DNA of 56,291 nt, from positions 1-56,291 of the forward strand of contig JBCDBD010000025.1 of the NCBI GenBank assembly GCA_039184335.1, given 5' to 3'. Source of the DNA: JBCDBD01 sp039184335. Lineage in GTDB: Bacteria; Bacteroidota; Bacteroidia; Flavobacteriales; Flavobacteriaceae. Position 1 is the first letter of the stretch, and every line of letters starts with the position of its first letter. A model generated the notes under the pieces. It saw nothing but the letters and a program-made list of their open reading frames with translations. It made no database searches and had not been told where the DNA came from. Shown here in pieces: positions 8,987-18,122 of this stretch. The position numbers were made by a program, and so were the translations under genes.

Positions 8987-9634
8987 TTATGCCTCTTCAA
9001 TCAATGCCCTATTTCGGTAACGCTGTACCCAAATGATAATTCCGACAACTATAAGCGCTGCTGGGGGAATGATCATGAATCCATTGTTCTCGTAGCCTAT
9101 GGCATAGAGACCCGTTTTGACAATGGGATCTCCAAAAACCGGAAAACCAAACAGTGTACCAGAACCAAAGAGTTCCCTAAAAAACCCTACCATGATCAAA
9201 ATCAATCCATACCCAAGCGCATTGCCTATACCATCTAGAAAGGAACGCCAAACACCATTTCCTAACGCAAAGGCTTCGAACCTACCCATAATGATACAAT
9301 TGGTTATGATGAGGCCGACAAATACTGAAAGGGTTTTACTCAATTCGTATGCAAAGGCTTTTAAAACCTGATCGACCACAATGACCAAGGTGGCCACCAC
9401 GATAAGTTGGGCAATGATCCGTATTTTGGAGGGGATGACATTGCGTAATAGTGATATGACCACGTTGCCCACACCCATGACAAAAATCACTGAAACCGAC
9501 ATCACTACCGATGCTTGGAGCTCTGCGGTAATCGCCAAGGCAGAACAGATACCCAGAACCTGTATGGTGATTGGGTTATTGTCGGCTAATGGGTCTAGAA
9601 TCAGATTCGCATCTTTTTTTGAAAGTAGTGCCAT
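8987..9634 (-). CDS. nqrD: Na+-translocating NADH:quinone reductase subunit D
   Basis: Integral membrane subunit homologous to NqrE and RnfE, contributing Cys30 (GICSAL) and Cys113 (ITNCII) to the membrane-buried iron centre on the electron path from NqrF to NqrC. Six hydrophobic segments are present. The motif GRFEAFA after the second cysteine is a family marker. Length of 215 residues is normal. It follows nqrC after one nucleotide in the single operon. Confidence 0.96.
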   Translation of the reverse strand: MALLSKKDANLILDPLADNNPITIQVLGICSALAITAELQASVVMSVSVIFVMGVGNVVISLLRNVIPSKIRIIAQLIVVATLVIVVDQVLKAFAYELSKTLSVFVGLIITNCIIMGRFEAFALGNGVWRSFLDGIGNALGYGLILIMVGFFRELFGSGTLFGFPVFGDPIVKTGLYAIGYENNGFMIIPPAALIVVGIIIWVQRYRNRALIEEA

Positions 9635-9635
9635 A

Positions 9636-10385
9636 TCAATTGGTTCTAATGGTTTCTAAATAAGGTCGGTAGACTTTGAGGGTTTCTTTGATCATTGCTG
9701 AAACCCCATTTCCGGTAATGGTTGCTCCAGCCAAGGCGTCAACCTCATTGTCTTGCTTATCCTCATTTAATGGATCGTTATTTGTTTTTGAAACGTTTAT
9801 CCCAGAATAGCTTTTACCATCTAAAAGTGACTCTCCAGTAAAATCGTCCATAAAAAAGCGCATTTTGATATTAGCTCCCAAACCTGCGGTCTCTCCCTTA
9901 TGATCGAAATACACCCCTTGTACCACTAAGTTTTCATCTACAGACATAAAGCCCCAGATAGCATCCCATAGTCCTTTGCCATACATGGGAAGTATGTATG
10001 ATTTCTTCCCTTCTTTCTCACCAACAAATATGGGCAATCTAGCCTCTCCTCCATTTTTTAAAATACCCAACTGCTTTTTTAAATCAATCAAAAAAGCTTG
10101 GTCGTCTTTCTCAACCTCTTCGTTCACAAGCACATACTGCTCTTTGATATACTTTGAAAACTCGTCTTCAACAATGGTGGTGGGAATGAAGTTCACACCA
10201 CTATCTGCAGTGTTCTCATTTACACCCATTGCATACAAGATGTTCTGCTGTTTTTCAAAACGCTCGTTTTCCTTTATCCTATCGCTTAGTCCAGAAGCTA
10301 AAAAGGCAAGCAGCGAACCTACAATGATCACCATGATTATGGCGAAGATAACGGTGTAGGAATTTTTCTCAGTATTGATTGCCAT
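9636..10385 (-). CDS. nqrC: Na+-translocating NADH:quinone reductase subunit C
   Basis: Periplasm-facing flavoprotein with one N-terminal membrane helix (about residues 10-33) and an FMN-binding domain. The C-terminal flavinylation motif reads DALAGAT, which puts the covalently modified threonine at about residue 222; this matches the ApbE recognition pattern with Ala in place of the usual Ser or Thr before Gly. The central MYGKGLWDAIWG and GETAGLG segments are typical. The gene is tightly packed between nqrB (2-nt gap) and nqrD (1-nt gap). ApbE from the end of the cluster is the expected modifying enzyme. Confidence 0.96.
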   Translation of the reverse strand: MAINTEKNSYTVIFAIIMVIIVGSLLAFLASGLSDRIKENERFEKQQNILYAMGVNENTADSGVNFIPTTIVEDEFSKYIKEQYVLVNEEVEKDDQAFLIDLKKQLGILKNGGEARLPIFVGEKEGKKSYILPMYGKGLWDAIWGFMSVDENLVVQGVYFDHKGETAGLGANIKMRFFMDDFTGESLLDGKSYSGINVSKTNNDPLNEDKQDNEVDALAGATITGNGVSAMIKETLKVYRPYLETIRTN

Positions 10386-10387
10386 GG

Positions 10388-11662
10388 TTAAACTGTTTCT
10401 GTTTTGAGTTCCTGCGACTTACCATCACTCACTTTCGGCAATATGGTCGCATTCTTTAGTCTTTTCATTCTTCTTTTGATGTTACTGCGAACTACATAGT
10501 GATCAATGGTCGGTGCAAAAACGTTCATCAATAAAATGGCTAAGAAAACCCCTTCAGGATACCCAGGATTGAACACCCTGATCATTACGGACATGAATCC
10601 TATCAAGAATCCGTAAATCCACTTACCACGATTGGTCTGGGCACCAGTTACCGGATCGGTTGCCATATAGACAATACCGAAAGCCAATCCGCCAACCAGA
10701 AGATGTTGCCAATATTCAAAGTTCATCAGTCCATAGAACTTACTGTATTCAGGAATCCACTCGGCCACCACAATACCGTTAAAAATCAATCCCATGGCCA
10801 GAGATCCAATCACGGCACTGAGCATAATTCTCCAAGAAGCAATTTTCGAAAAAATCAAGAACAGCCCTCCCAGAAGAATCAAAAAAGTAGATGTTTCACC
10901 GACAGAACCCGGAATGAACCCAAAAAACATCTCAGCCAAATCGTATTTAGCTGTCAACTCTGTCGTATTGCCCTGTGCAAGATACCCTAAGACTGTCTCA
11001 CCTGAAATAGCATCAGTAGTACCTGCCTGTGACAGTCCATCAACTGCTCCATGAACCCATACTTTGTCACCGCTCATCCATGTGGGGTAAGCAAAAAACA
11101 AAAATGCCCGAATGGTCAAGGCGGGGTTCAATATATTCATTCCGGTTCCGCCAAATACTTCTTTGCCGATAACCACCCCAAAGGCCACGGCCACAGCCAA
11201 CATCCAAAGTGGAGTATCAACAGGTATGATCAAAGGTACCAGCATGCCAGTTACCAAATATCCTTCCTCGACTTCATGCCCTTTAATAACCGCAAATACA
11301 AACTCAATTGCCAAACCTACGCCATATGACACAATGACCAATGGAAGAACAGTGATGGCACCCAACCAAAAGTTGTCCCACGTAATAAAATGTTCAAAAA
11401 GGGAGAATTCTTTAGGAAATCCATTGATGGCAGCGTAGTGTTGGTAACCTGCATTGAACATTCCAAAAAGCAAACAGGGAACCAGTGCCAGAATGACCGT
11501 ATTCATCGTTCTTTTCAAGTCATCGACCGCTCTTATATGACCCCCAGAATGTGTGGTTTCATTTGGGGTGTACAAAAACGTATGGATGGCATTGAAGGCA
11601 GGTGCCATTTTTTTGCCTTGATACTTTAATTTTATCTGATGGAGTTTTTCTTTCATGCCCAT
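10388..11662 (-). CDS. nqrB: Na+-translocating NADH:quinone reductase subunit B
   Basis: Large membrane subunit with about ten helices carrying covalent FMN and riboflavin and forming the Na+ channel. Recognisable parts are the N-terminal HSGGHIR segment, GKEVFGGTGMNILNP, and the MATDPVTGAQTNRG loop. Length of 424 residues is close to Vibrio NqrB. The position equivalent to the FMN-bearing threonine is Thr223 in the context DAISGET; the Ala of the usual SGAT pattern is Glu. The coding sequence around it is otherwise intact. It starts 2 nt after nqrA ends. Confidence 0.96.
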   Translation of the reverse strand: MGMKEKLHQIKLKYQGKKMAPAFNAIHTFLYTPNETTHSGGHIRAVDDLKRTMNTVILALVPCLLFGMFNAGYQHYAAINGFPKEFSLFEHFITWDNFWLGAITVLPLVIVSYGVGLAIEFVFAVIKGHEVEEGYLVTGMLVPLIIPVDTPLWMLAVAVAFGVVIGKEVFGGTGMNILNPALTIRAFLFFAYPTWMSGDKVWVHGAVDGLSQAGTTDAISGETVLGYLAQGNTTELTAKYDLAEMFFGFIPGSVGETSTFLILLGGLFLIFSKIASWRIMLSAVIGSLAMGLIFNGIVVAEWIPEYSKFYGLMNFEYWQHLLVGGLAFGIVYMATDPVTGAQTNRGKWIYGFLIGFMSVMIRVFNPGYPEGVFLAILLMNVFAPTIDHYVVRSNIKRRMKRLKNATILPKVSDGKSQELKTETV

Positions 11663-11664
11663 TT

Positions 11665-13017
11665 CTATCCTATTTCTTGATACAATAAATCGAGCCCTTC
11701 CCTGATTATCTGTTGGTGTGGCTGCTTAGAGATGCATATAAATTCAGTTAATGAGAAGTCCTCAGGGGCTACTTCATACAAACCCAACTGTTCCATTTCA
11801 TCCAAATCCTTCACCATACATGCCTTGAGCAATTGCATGGGATAGATATCCAAGGGAAAGACTTCTTCATAGCGCCCTGTGACCACAAAAGCCCTATGTT
11901 CGCCGTTGGTATTGGTATTCAAGTCGTATTTCTTGTTGGGCTGCATCCAAGAGAAGGTCAGTGCCCTGGTCGAAGAAATTTTATTGAAAACAGGTTTGTT
12001 CCAGCCAAAAAACTCATAATCATCCCCTTCGGGTATCGCAGTGACCGTATTGTTGTAAAAACCCAAATACCCGTCTGGGCTTGTGATTGCACCCGTCAGC
12101 ACGTCTCCGTTGATCAACCTGAACTTGTCTTCTTTAACCCCACTGGCATACAAGAAAGTAGAAATTTCAGCACCGATTTTCGTGGTGTAATATTTTGGGG
12201 ATTTAATACAAGAACCCGCCAAGGCTATGGTACGCTCGGCGTTGAACTTTCCGGTCAGTAGCAGTGCTCCCATGATCACGAGATCTTGAGGGGCTACTGT
12301 CCAAACTACCTCACCTTTATTGACAGGGTCAATTTTGTTGATCTGTGTTCCCACCAAACCAGCCGGATGGGGACCAGAAACCTTATGCAAGGTGATACCA
12401 CTGATATTTGTAAAGGGTGAAGTAGCAGTATTTCCCACAGAAACATGGATCTGCCCAGGTGTCATCTTCGCAAGGGCGGTAATAGCCGCTTGAATCTCGG
12501 CCTCTTTTTCCCTGAGCACATAATCAACAGCAGCAGCCAAAGGTGCTGTGCTCAATGCAGATATGAAGATTGCTTTGGGGGTTGCATCTGGATTTGCAAT
12601 GACATCATAGGGTCGTTGCTTGATAAAAGGCCAACAACCAGATTGTAACAAAAATGACCTTACCCCATCTCTATCGACCTTATCGAGGTCAACTTTTTTG
12701 TGCGATAGGTATGCCTGTTCTTTATCGGCCAGAATCTTTAGGGTCAAGATTCGTCGCCTGGCACCCCTTACAATTTCTACCAGTTCACCACTAACGGGTG
12801 AAACAAACAACATTTTTTCATCACTCTTGTTGTAGAAAATAGGTTCCCCTGCCTTGACCTCAGCCCCTTCCCTAACAAGCATCTTTGGGGTAATTCCATG
12901 AAAATCATCTAGGTGTAAGGCGTATACGTTACTTAGAACGGCTTTTGAGGTAGTCTGTTCGGCTTCCCCGACAAGGTTGATGTTCAACCCTTTCTTAATT
13001 CGGATGTCTTTAGACAT
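11665..13017 (-). CDS. nqrA: Na+-translocating NADH:quinone reductase subunit A
   Basis: Cytoplasmic-side subunit of the Na+ pump, without membrane helices, implicated in quinone binding. The start at MSKDIRIKKG gives 450 residues, the usual length. The open frame extends 29 codons upstream, but that stretch contains the TAnnTTTG promoter, so the longer start is rejected. Family features include the N-terminal KGLNINLVGEA barrel-sandwich segment, GAEVKAGEP, and the C-terminal KACMVKDLDEMEQLGLYE segment. It is the first gene of nqrABCDEF. Confidence 0.96.
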   Translation of the reverse strand: MSKDIRIKKGLNINLVGEAEQTTSKAVLSNVYALHLDDFHGITPKMLVREGAEVKAGEPIFYNKSDEKMLFVSPVSGELVEIVRGARRRILTLKILADKEQAYLSHKKVDLDKVDRDGVRSFLLQSGCWPFIKQRPYDVIANPDATPKAIFISALSTAPLAAAVDYVLREKEAEIQAAITALAKMTPGQIHVSVGNTATSPFTNISGITLHKVSGPHPAGLVGTQINKIDPVNKGEVVWTVAPQDLVIMGALLLTGKFNAERTIALAGSCIKSPKYYTTKIGAEISTFLYASGVKEDKFRLINGDVLTGAITSPDGYLGFYNNTVTAIPEGDDYEFFGWNKPVFNKISSTRALTFSWMQPNKKYDLNTNTNGEHRAFVVTGRYEEVFPLDIYPMQLLKACMVKDLDEMEQLGLYEVAPEDFSLTEFICISKQPHQQIIREGLDLLYQEIG

Positions 13018-13052
13018 ATTAATATGGGCCTTAGTGTTACTAAAATTCGCAC

Positions 13053-13060
13053 CAAATTTA
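13053..13060 (-). promoter_or_regulatory. nqr operon promoter, -7 box TAAATTTG
   Basis: On the minus strand TAAATTTG matches TAnnTTTG and lies 35 nt upstream of the nqrA ATG. A TTG further upstream sits at a shorter spacing than the usual 17-23 nt, so the -33 element is uncertain. Confidence 0.6.
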
Positions 13061-13205
13061 AAGCTTATCAAGCAAAATACCTTCTTGAAACCATAGGGCG
13101 GCAATTATTTATATTTATTCTAAATAACTGAATAAAATGAACAGAAACCAAGATGGCCGTGAGGAATGCTTTTTGTTTACCTTTATCCACAAAATAAACC
13201 TTTCA

Positions 13206-14450
13206 ATGCGTTTTTTGGTTAAACATTTTGCCATTATTTTTTTTGTTGCCCCAGCATTATCACAGATTCAAGAAGAGGTCAATCCGCCCCTGAATATCAA
13301 GACCATTGTTTTCAAGGGACCAACCGATGACCAATTCCCCATCATACAATTGGGTGATCAGATTCTCTTGCAATTTGATGACCTATTGGCCAATGAACAG
13401 GACTATTACTACAAAATAATTCACTGCGATTATGACTGGACCCCTTCCCAGCTTTTGAGATCACAATATTTGGTCGGAATGGACAATCAGCGTATCATCA
13501 ATTACGAAAACAGTTATACCACCCTTCAACCGTATTCGAATTACAGGTTGGCCATTCCGAACGATCAGATTCGATTGCGGGTCAGTGGCAATTATATGCT
13601 TGAAATTTTCAATAGTTCAGGGGAGCTACAGTTTTCAAGGCGTTTTGTGGTCTATCAAGATCTTGCGAAAGTGACGGCAACGGTAAAGCGTTCAAGGGAC
13701 TTTGAGTTTATCAATGAAAAACAAGTCGTCCAGTTTGCCATTGACCCGATAGGTCTGCCATTGGTCAACCCAAAGAAAGAGGTCAAAGTTGCCATAATTC
13801 AGAATTATTTTTGGCCAACCGCTATTTATGATATCAAACCCCAGTTCACCCTGGGCACTGAACTGATCTATCGTTATGACCAAGAAACCAGTTTTTATGG
13901 GGGCAATGAGTACCTTAATTTTGACACTAAGGATTTAAGGTCACCTACTTTTGCCATTGCGAACATCGAATTCAAAGAGCTATACCACCATTACCTTTTT
14001 CCAAATGGATACCGTTATGACCAAGCATACACCTATTTTCCCGATATCAATGGGGATTTTGTGGTAAGAACATTGCAGGGCGAAGATGTCGCTAGGGAGG
14101 CCGAATATTCCAAAGTCCATTTTACCCTTCCCTATTCAAGTGAAATAGGGCTTGATAATGTCTATGTATTCGGCAAATTCAACAACTATGATCTGAACGA
14201 CGAAAACAGAATGACGTTTAATGAAAAATCGGGCAATATGGAACTGGAACTGGCAATAAAGCAGGGTTTTTATAATTACAAATATGTTGTCGAACGCCAA
14301 GACGGCACCATAGCACTTAACAAGGTCTCTGGCAATTTTCATTTTACCGAAAACAATTATACCATACTTGTCTATTACCGAAATTTTGGTGATTTATACG
14401 ATAGCATCATTGGTGTAGGGAACACCAATTCTAGAATTATCAGCAATTGA
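13206..14450 (+). CDS. Type IX secretion system plug protein (DUF5103 family)
   Basis: Member of the DUF5103 family, which includes the periplasmic plug that closes the SprA translocon of the type IX secretion system in Flavobacterium johnsoniae. From the chosen ATG (MRFLVKHF) a signal peptide ends near SQIQEEV; the open frame continues 23 codons upstream, but that part is charged and would bury the signal. Family motifs are LGDQILLQFDDL, YYYKIIHCDYDWTPS near residue 70, and conserved YRLAIPNDQIRLRVSGNY. The C-terminal part has a second sandwich with VFGKFNNYDL. It is monocistronic or leads into the DUF3667 gene 37 nt downstream. Confidence 0.85.
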   Translation: MRFLVKHFAIIFFVAPALSQIQEEVNPPLNIKTIVFKGPTDDQFPIIQLGDQILLQFDDLLANEQDYYYKIIHCDYDWTPSQLLRSQYLVGMDNQRIINYENSYTTLQPYSNYRLAIPNDQIRLRVSGNYMLEIFNSSGELQFSRRFVVYQDLAKVTATVKRSRDFEFINEKQVVQFAIDPIGLPLVNPKKEVKVAIIQNYFWPTAIYDIKPQFTLGTELIYRYDQETSFYGGNEYLNFDTKDLRSPTFAIANIEFKELYHHYLFPNGYRYDQAYTYFPDINGDFVVRTLQGEDVAREAEYSKVHFTLPYSSEIGLDNVYVFGKFNNYDLNDENRMTFNEKSGNMELELAIKQGFYNYKYVVERQDGTIALNKVSGNFHFTENNYTILVYYRNFGDLYDSIIGVGNTNSRIISN

Positions 14451-14487
14451 TTTAACTTTATTACCAATTTCTACAAGAACTGGCCGA

Positions 14488-15684
14488 ATGGGAAAAGGAA
14501 AGCGCCTGATCACCAAGGGAAGATATGAACTCAAATTTCGGGGCACCGAATGTTTGAACTGCGGACATCTTCTCGACATCAGCGACAAATATTGCCCCAA
14601 TTGTTCCCAGGCCAACAGTACCAAAAAATTGGTTCTTAAGGATTTTTTTGATGAGTTCTTTTCAAATCTGATCAATTACGATTCCAAACTGCTGAAAACA
14701 CTGTATTCACTGCTCATAAAACCAGGGACCATCACTAAGGATTACATCAACGGAAAACGGATTTCCTATACCAATCCGTTTCGATTTTTGCTCAGTTTGG
14801 CATTCCTCTATTTTTTGATGTTCACCTATAATAACAGTAGCAGCTTTAGTTCTCTGGATCGATTAAATCTTGAAGAAACCATACAACAGACCGGACCTTT
14901 TTCCTTTAACGTTGATTCAGGGGAATTTTCGACCGATAGCACCCTAATAAGGGAACAGACGGAAAGAGCCTTAACACAATTGGATTCCATCGGTGCTGGT
15001 AAGGTTGAGGTGTCCAGACAATTAAAGGAATTGGACTCTTTAGGAATGTTCAGTTCTAAGAAAGCCATTGACAAAGACTCTTTGATATTGTCGAATCCAA
15101 AAAAATACCTGGACTCCATCAATCAAACGAAAAATGGATTGGGCCGTATCATAGCCAAAATGGGCGTTTTTCAAACTTTGATACGTAAAGACACCATTGC
15201 CAATTTTAAGGAAGCCGAAGAAAAATATGGCATTGAAGACATTAATGACAATCAGTTATCGTTTAATTTTGCCTATAGTGCACTGAAAGCCTTTCGACAA
15301 CCGGGCAGTTTTTTGAATACACTGATCTCAAGGCTACCGTTCGTCGTCTTTTTCTTTCTTCCTATCTTTGCTGTTTTTATTTTTTTGGTGTACGTCCGTA
15401 AAAAGTACACCTATACCGATCATTTGATCTTTAGTTTTCACAACCAATCCTTAATGTTTATCTTGCTCATCCTTAGCCTGATAATAGATTCTATTTTTGG
15501 CACTGCGTCGTCAGGAATCTTTTTTTTGATTTTCGGATTTTACCTCTACAAGGCAACGCGAAAGTTCTATGGTCAGGGCAGGTTTAAAACGATTGTTAAA
15601 TATTTGTTTCTAAACACTGTATTTATGTTTTTGGCACTCATTACAGTGTTGCTGTTGTTTACAGGAAGCGCTTTTACATACTAA
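14488..15684 (+). CDS. DUF3667 membrane protein with zinc ribbon
   Basis: A 398-residue protein with an N-terminal zinc ribbon (Cys22, Cys25, Cys36, Cys39; CLNCG and CPNCS) followed by a short amphipathic stretch and the IKPGTITKDYINGKR motif of the family. Membrane segments lie at about residues 97-113, 284-303, 321-337, 343-356 and 372-392. A long soluble loop of about 165 residues separates the first helix from the rest. No enzymatic motif is visible and the function of the family is unknown. It is followed after 4 nt by apaG, a shared transcript. Confidence 0.8.
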   Translation: MGKGKRLITKGRYELKFRGTECLNCGHLLDISDKYCPNCSQANSTKKLVLKDFFDEFFSNLINYDSKLLKTLYSLLIKPGTITKDYINGKRISYTNPFRFLLSLAFLYFLMFTYNNSSSFSSLDRLNLEETIQQTGPFSFNVDSGEFSTDSTLIREQTERALTQLDSIGAGKVEVSRQLKELDSLGMFSSKKAIDKDSLILSNPKKYLDSINQTKNGLGRIIAKMGVFQTLIRKDTIANFKEAEEKYGIEDINDNQLSFNFAYSALKAFRQPGSFLNTLISRLPFVVFFFLPIFAVFIFLVYVRKKYTYTDHLIFSFHNQSLMFILLILSLIIDSIFGTASSGIFFLIFGFYLYKATRKFYGQGRFKTIVKYLFLNTVFMFLALITVLLLFTGSAFTY

Positions 15685-15688
15685 AGCA

Positions 15689-16075
15689 ATGATTACACAA
15701 GTTACCAAAGGAATCAAAATCTCGATCCAGACTTCGTTTGAGGGCACCTTTTTCAAGAACTACAAAATGCACTATGCATTTGGATATACTATTACCATTG
15801 AAAACCAAGGTAAAGATGCCGTTCAGCTAACTGCTCGGCATTGGGATGTTTATGATGCCCTCAAAGAAATGGAAACCGTTGATGGCGAAGGTGTAATTGG
15901 CAAAAAACCGGTAATAAAGCCTGGCAAGTCGCATACCTACAGTTCGGGGTGTCTTTTGGCATCACCCATAGGTGCTATGAAAGGCTATTACAACATGGTC
16001 AACTTCGCATCGACAGAAGAATTCGAAGTTGAAATCCCCACTTTTAAATTTGCTGCCCCGTTTGCACTGAACTAA
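15689..16075 (+). CDS. apaG: ApaG domain protein
   Basis: A 128-residue single-domain protein with the ApaG immunoglobulin-like beta-sandwich: TITIENQG strand, LTARHWDVYDA, the GxGVxGxxPVIKPGxxxxYxSG signature around residues 69-90, and MKGYYNM. Family members are linked genetically to Co2+/Mg2+ tolerance and to dinucleoside polyphosphate metabolism, but the biochemical role is unsettled. It lies 4 nt after the DUF3667 gene and ahead of pruA, which has its own promoter. Confidence 0.92.
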   Translation: MITQVTKGIKISIQTSFEGTFFKNYKMHYAFGYTITIENQGKDAVQLTARHWDVYDALKEMETVDGEGVIGKKPVIKPGKSHTYSSGCLLASPIGAMKGYYNMVNFASTEEFEVEIPTFKFAAPFALN

Positions 16076-16109
16076 ACATTTCCATTTCAAAAAAGCTTTT
16101 CGTTTTTAG

Positions 16110-16117
16110 TACCTTTG
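16110..16117 (+). promoter_or_regulatory. pruA promoter, -7 box TACCTTTG
   Basis: TAnnTTTG match 29 nt upstream of the pruA ATG, in the 71-nt gap after apaG. Confidence 0.6.
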
Positions 16118-16146
16118 GTGGAATTTAAACACAAAACATTCCAACG

Positions 16147-17775
16147 ATGGGCAAAGGTTTTTTTCAAGTTCCAGCAGCATATAATGAACCCATAAAAAGT
16201 TATGCACCTCAAAGTCTTGAGCGCAATGAAGTACTTGAGCAATACCGTACATACTATAACGGACAAGTGGAGGTTCCACTTTATATCGGCAATGAAGAAA
16301 TCAAGACTGGGGATCTCAAGCCCATGTCACCCCCACATGAGCACCAACATATTGTAGGCCATTATCACAGTGCCCGAAAAGAACATATTGACCAAGCCAT
16401 AGACAATTGCTTGGAATCAAGAAAAATGTGGGCCGAATTGACTTGGGAACAACGCGCTGCCATCTTTTTGAAAGCTGCAGAACTAATTGCAGGTCCCTAT
16501 CGTGCAAAAATCAATGCCGCTACCATGATGGCACAATCAAAGACCATACATCAAGCAGAAATTGACGCTGCTTGCGAATTGATAGATTTTCTTCGGTTCA
16601 ATGTGGAATACATGAGTGAAATCTATGAAGCACAGCCCGATTCTGCAGAAGGCATATGGAACCGGGTGGAATATCGCCCTTTGGAGGGATTTGTCTACGC
16701 CATCACCCCGTTCAACTTTACGGCCATCGCAGGCAATTTGCCTGCAAGTGCTGCCATGATGGGCAACGTGGTCATCTGGAAACCCAGTGATAGCCAGGTA
16801 TTTTCTGCCAAAGTCATCATGGATGTATTTAAGGAGGCTGGGCTACCAAGTGGTGTCATCAACATGGTCATGGGCGATCCCGTAATGATCACTGACACCA
16901 TTTTGCAAAGTCCCGATTTTTCTGGTGTACATTTTACCGGATCGACCCATGTGTTCCAAAGCCTTTGGAAACAGATTGGAAAGCACATTGCAATGTATAA
17001 AACCTACCCAAGAATCGTAGGTGAGACCGGTGGCAAGGATTTTATTATCGCCCACCCGTCTGCAAAGCCCCAACAAGTGGCCACGGCCATCACGCGTGGC
17101 GCATTTGAATTTCAAGGACAAAAATGCAGTGCTGCCTCTAGGGTCTATTTGCCGAAATCAACAGCAGATGAAATTTTAGACCTGGTAAAGGCCGATATTG
17201 CCTCCTTCAACAAACCAGGTTCACCTGAAGATATGTCGAATTTCATTACAGCTGTTATCCATGAAGGATCCTTTGATAAATTGGCAAAATACATCGACCA
17301 AGCCAAAACCGATACCGATACGGAAATTATAGCTGGCGGTGGGTATGACAAGTCTATCGGGTATTTTGTTGAGCCTACCGTAATCGTTACGACCGATCCA
17401 CATTATACCACCATGGAAACTGAATTGTTTGGCCCTATTGTGACCGTGTATGTCTATGACGACAACGATTGGTCGGCTACGCTTCAACTGGTAGACTCCA
17501 CTTCGGCATATGCATTGACGGGAGCAGTATTGTCTACAGACCGATATGCCATAGAAGAAGCGACCAAGGCCTTACAAAACAGTGCAGGAAACTTCTATAT
17601 CAATGACAAACCAACAGGTGCAGTAGTCGGACAACAGCCCTTTGGTGGAGCCAGGGCCTCAGGTACCAATGACAAAGCCGGGTCTGCCCAAAATCTATTG
17701 CGCTGGGTATCGCCCCGATTGATCAAAGAAACCTTTGTCAGTCCTGAGGATTACCGATATCCTTTTTTAGGGTAG
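16147..17775 (+). CDS. pruA: L-glutamate gamma-semialdehyde dehydrogenase (1-pyrroline-5-carboxylate dehydrogenase)
   Basis: Oxidises glutamate semialdehyde, from proline breakdown, to glutamate with NAD+. It is a 542-residue aldehyde dehydrogenase fold enzyme of the stand-alone P5CDH type: TPFNFTAIAGNLP and VIWKPS for NAD binding, FTGSTHVF, GETGGKDF for the general base region, and catalytic Cys327 in FQGQKCSAASR. The end VVGQQPFGGARASGTNDKAG is diagnostic for this subfamily. No proline dehydrogenase gene is adjacent. A TAnnTTTG promoter precedes it. Confidence 0.96.
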   Translation: MGKGFFQVPAAYNEPIKSYAPQSLERNEVLEQYRTYYNGQVEVPLYIGNEEIKTGDLKPMSPPHEHQHIVGHYHSARKEHIDQAIDNCLESRKMWAELTWEQRAAIFLKAAELIAGPYRAKINAATMMAQSKTIHQAEIDAACELIDFLRFNVEYMSEIYEAQPDSAEGIWNRVEYRPLEGFVYAITPFNFTAIAGNLPASAAMMGNVVIWKPSDSQVFSAKVIMDVFKEAGLPSGVINMVMGDPVMITDTILQSPDFSGVHFTGSTHVFQSLWKQIGKHIAMYKTYPRIVGETGGKDFIIAHPSAKPQQVATAITRGAFEFQGQKCSAASRVYLPKSTADEILDLVKADIASFNKPGSPEDMSNFITAVIHEGSFDKLAKYIDQAKTDTDTEIIAGGGYDKSIGYFVEPTVIVTTDPHYTTMETELFGPIVTVYVYDDNDWSATLQLVDSTSAYALTGAVLSTDRYAIEEATKALQNSAGNFYINDKPTGAVVGQQPFGGARASGTNDKAGSAQNLLRWVSPRLIKETFVSPEDYRYPFLG

Positions 17776-18069
17776 ATATGCCAAAAAAAGCCAAAGAGGC
17801 ATCATGGGAATCAGCAGGCCCCTTTATGGGTTGACCACAAAGCCATGGCAATAATTTTATACCCATTACAACTTCAAAAAAACATAGCGCCTTTTTTTTG
17901 GTACCGCCTGAGGTACAACTTCTTGATATTTAATGAAATTGTCTGATATTCTTTGACAGAAGACGGAAAAGTCTATAAAAGATTGAAGTAAGCAGCATAC
18001 AGGAGGAACATCAGAAATTTTTCATTTTTTCTTCACAAGGTGTAGCACATCACATAGCACCAAATTCAA
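17776..18069 (+). other. Intergenic region after pruA
   Basis: About 290 bases with no open frame of note and no RNA gene recognised. A GTACC/GGTAC pair around 17900-17915 could form a weak 5-bp hairpin but lacks a T tract. Confidence 0.5.
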
Positions 18070-18077
18070 TATCTTTG
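18070..18077 (+). promoter_or_regulatory. Promoter of the secreted DinB-fold gene, -7 box TATCTTTG
   Basis: TAnnTTTG match 45 nt upstream of the preferred ATG at 18123. It overlaps an earlier in-frame start at 18075, which argues against that start. Confidence 0.6.
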
Positions 18078-18122
18078 GTAAAGACCCTGAAAATCAGGAA
18101 AATTAACAAAACACTACATGCA

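Noticed and set aside
13018..13104. 29-codon N-terminal extension of nqrA
   Set aside because: Contains the operon promoter and is not part of the NqrA family N-terminus.
17895..17916. Hairpin GTACC/GGTAC after pruA as a terminator
   Set aside because: Only 5 bp and no T tract on either strand downstream.
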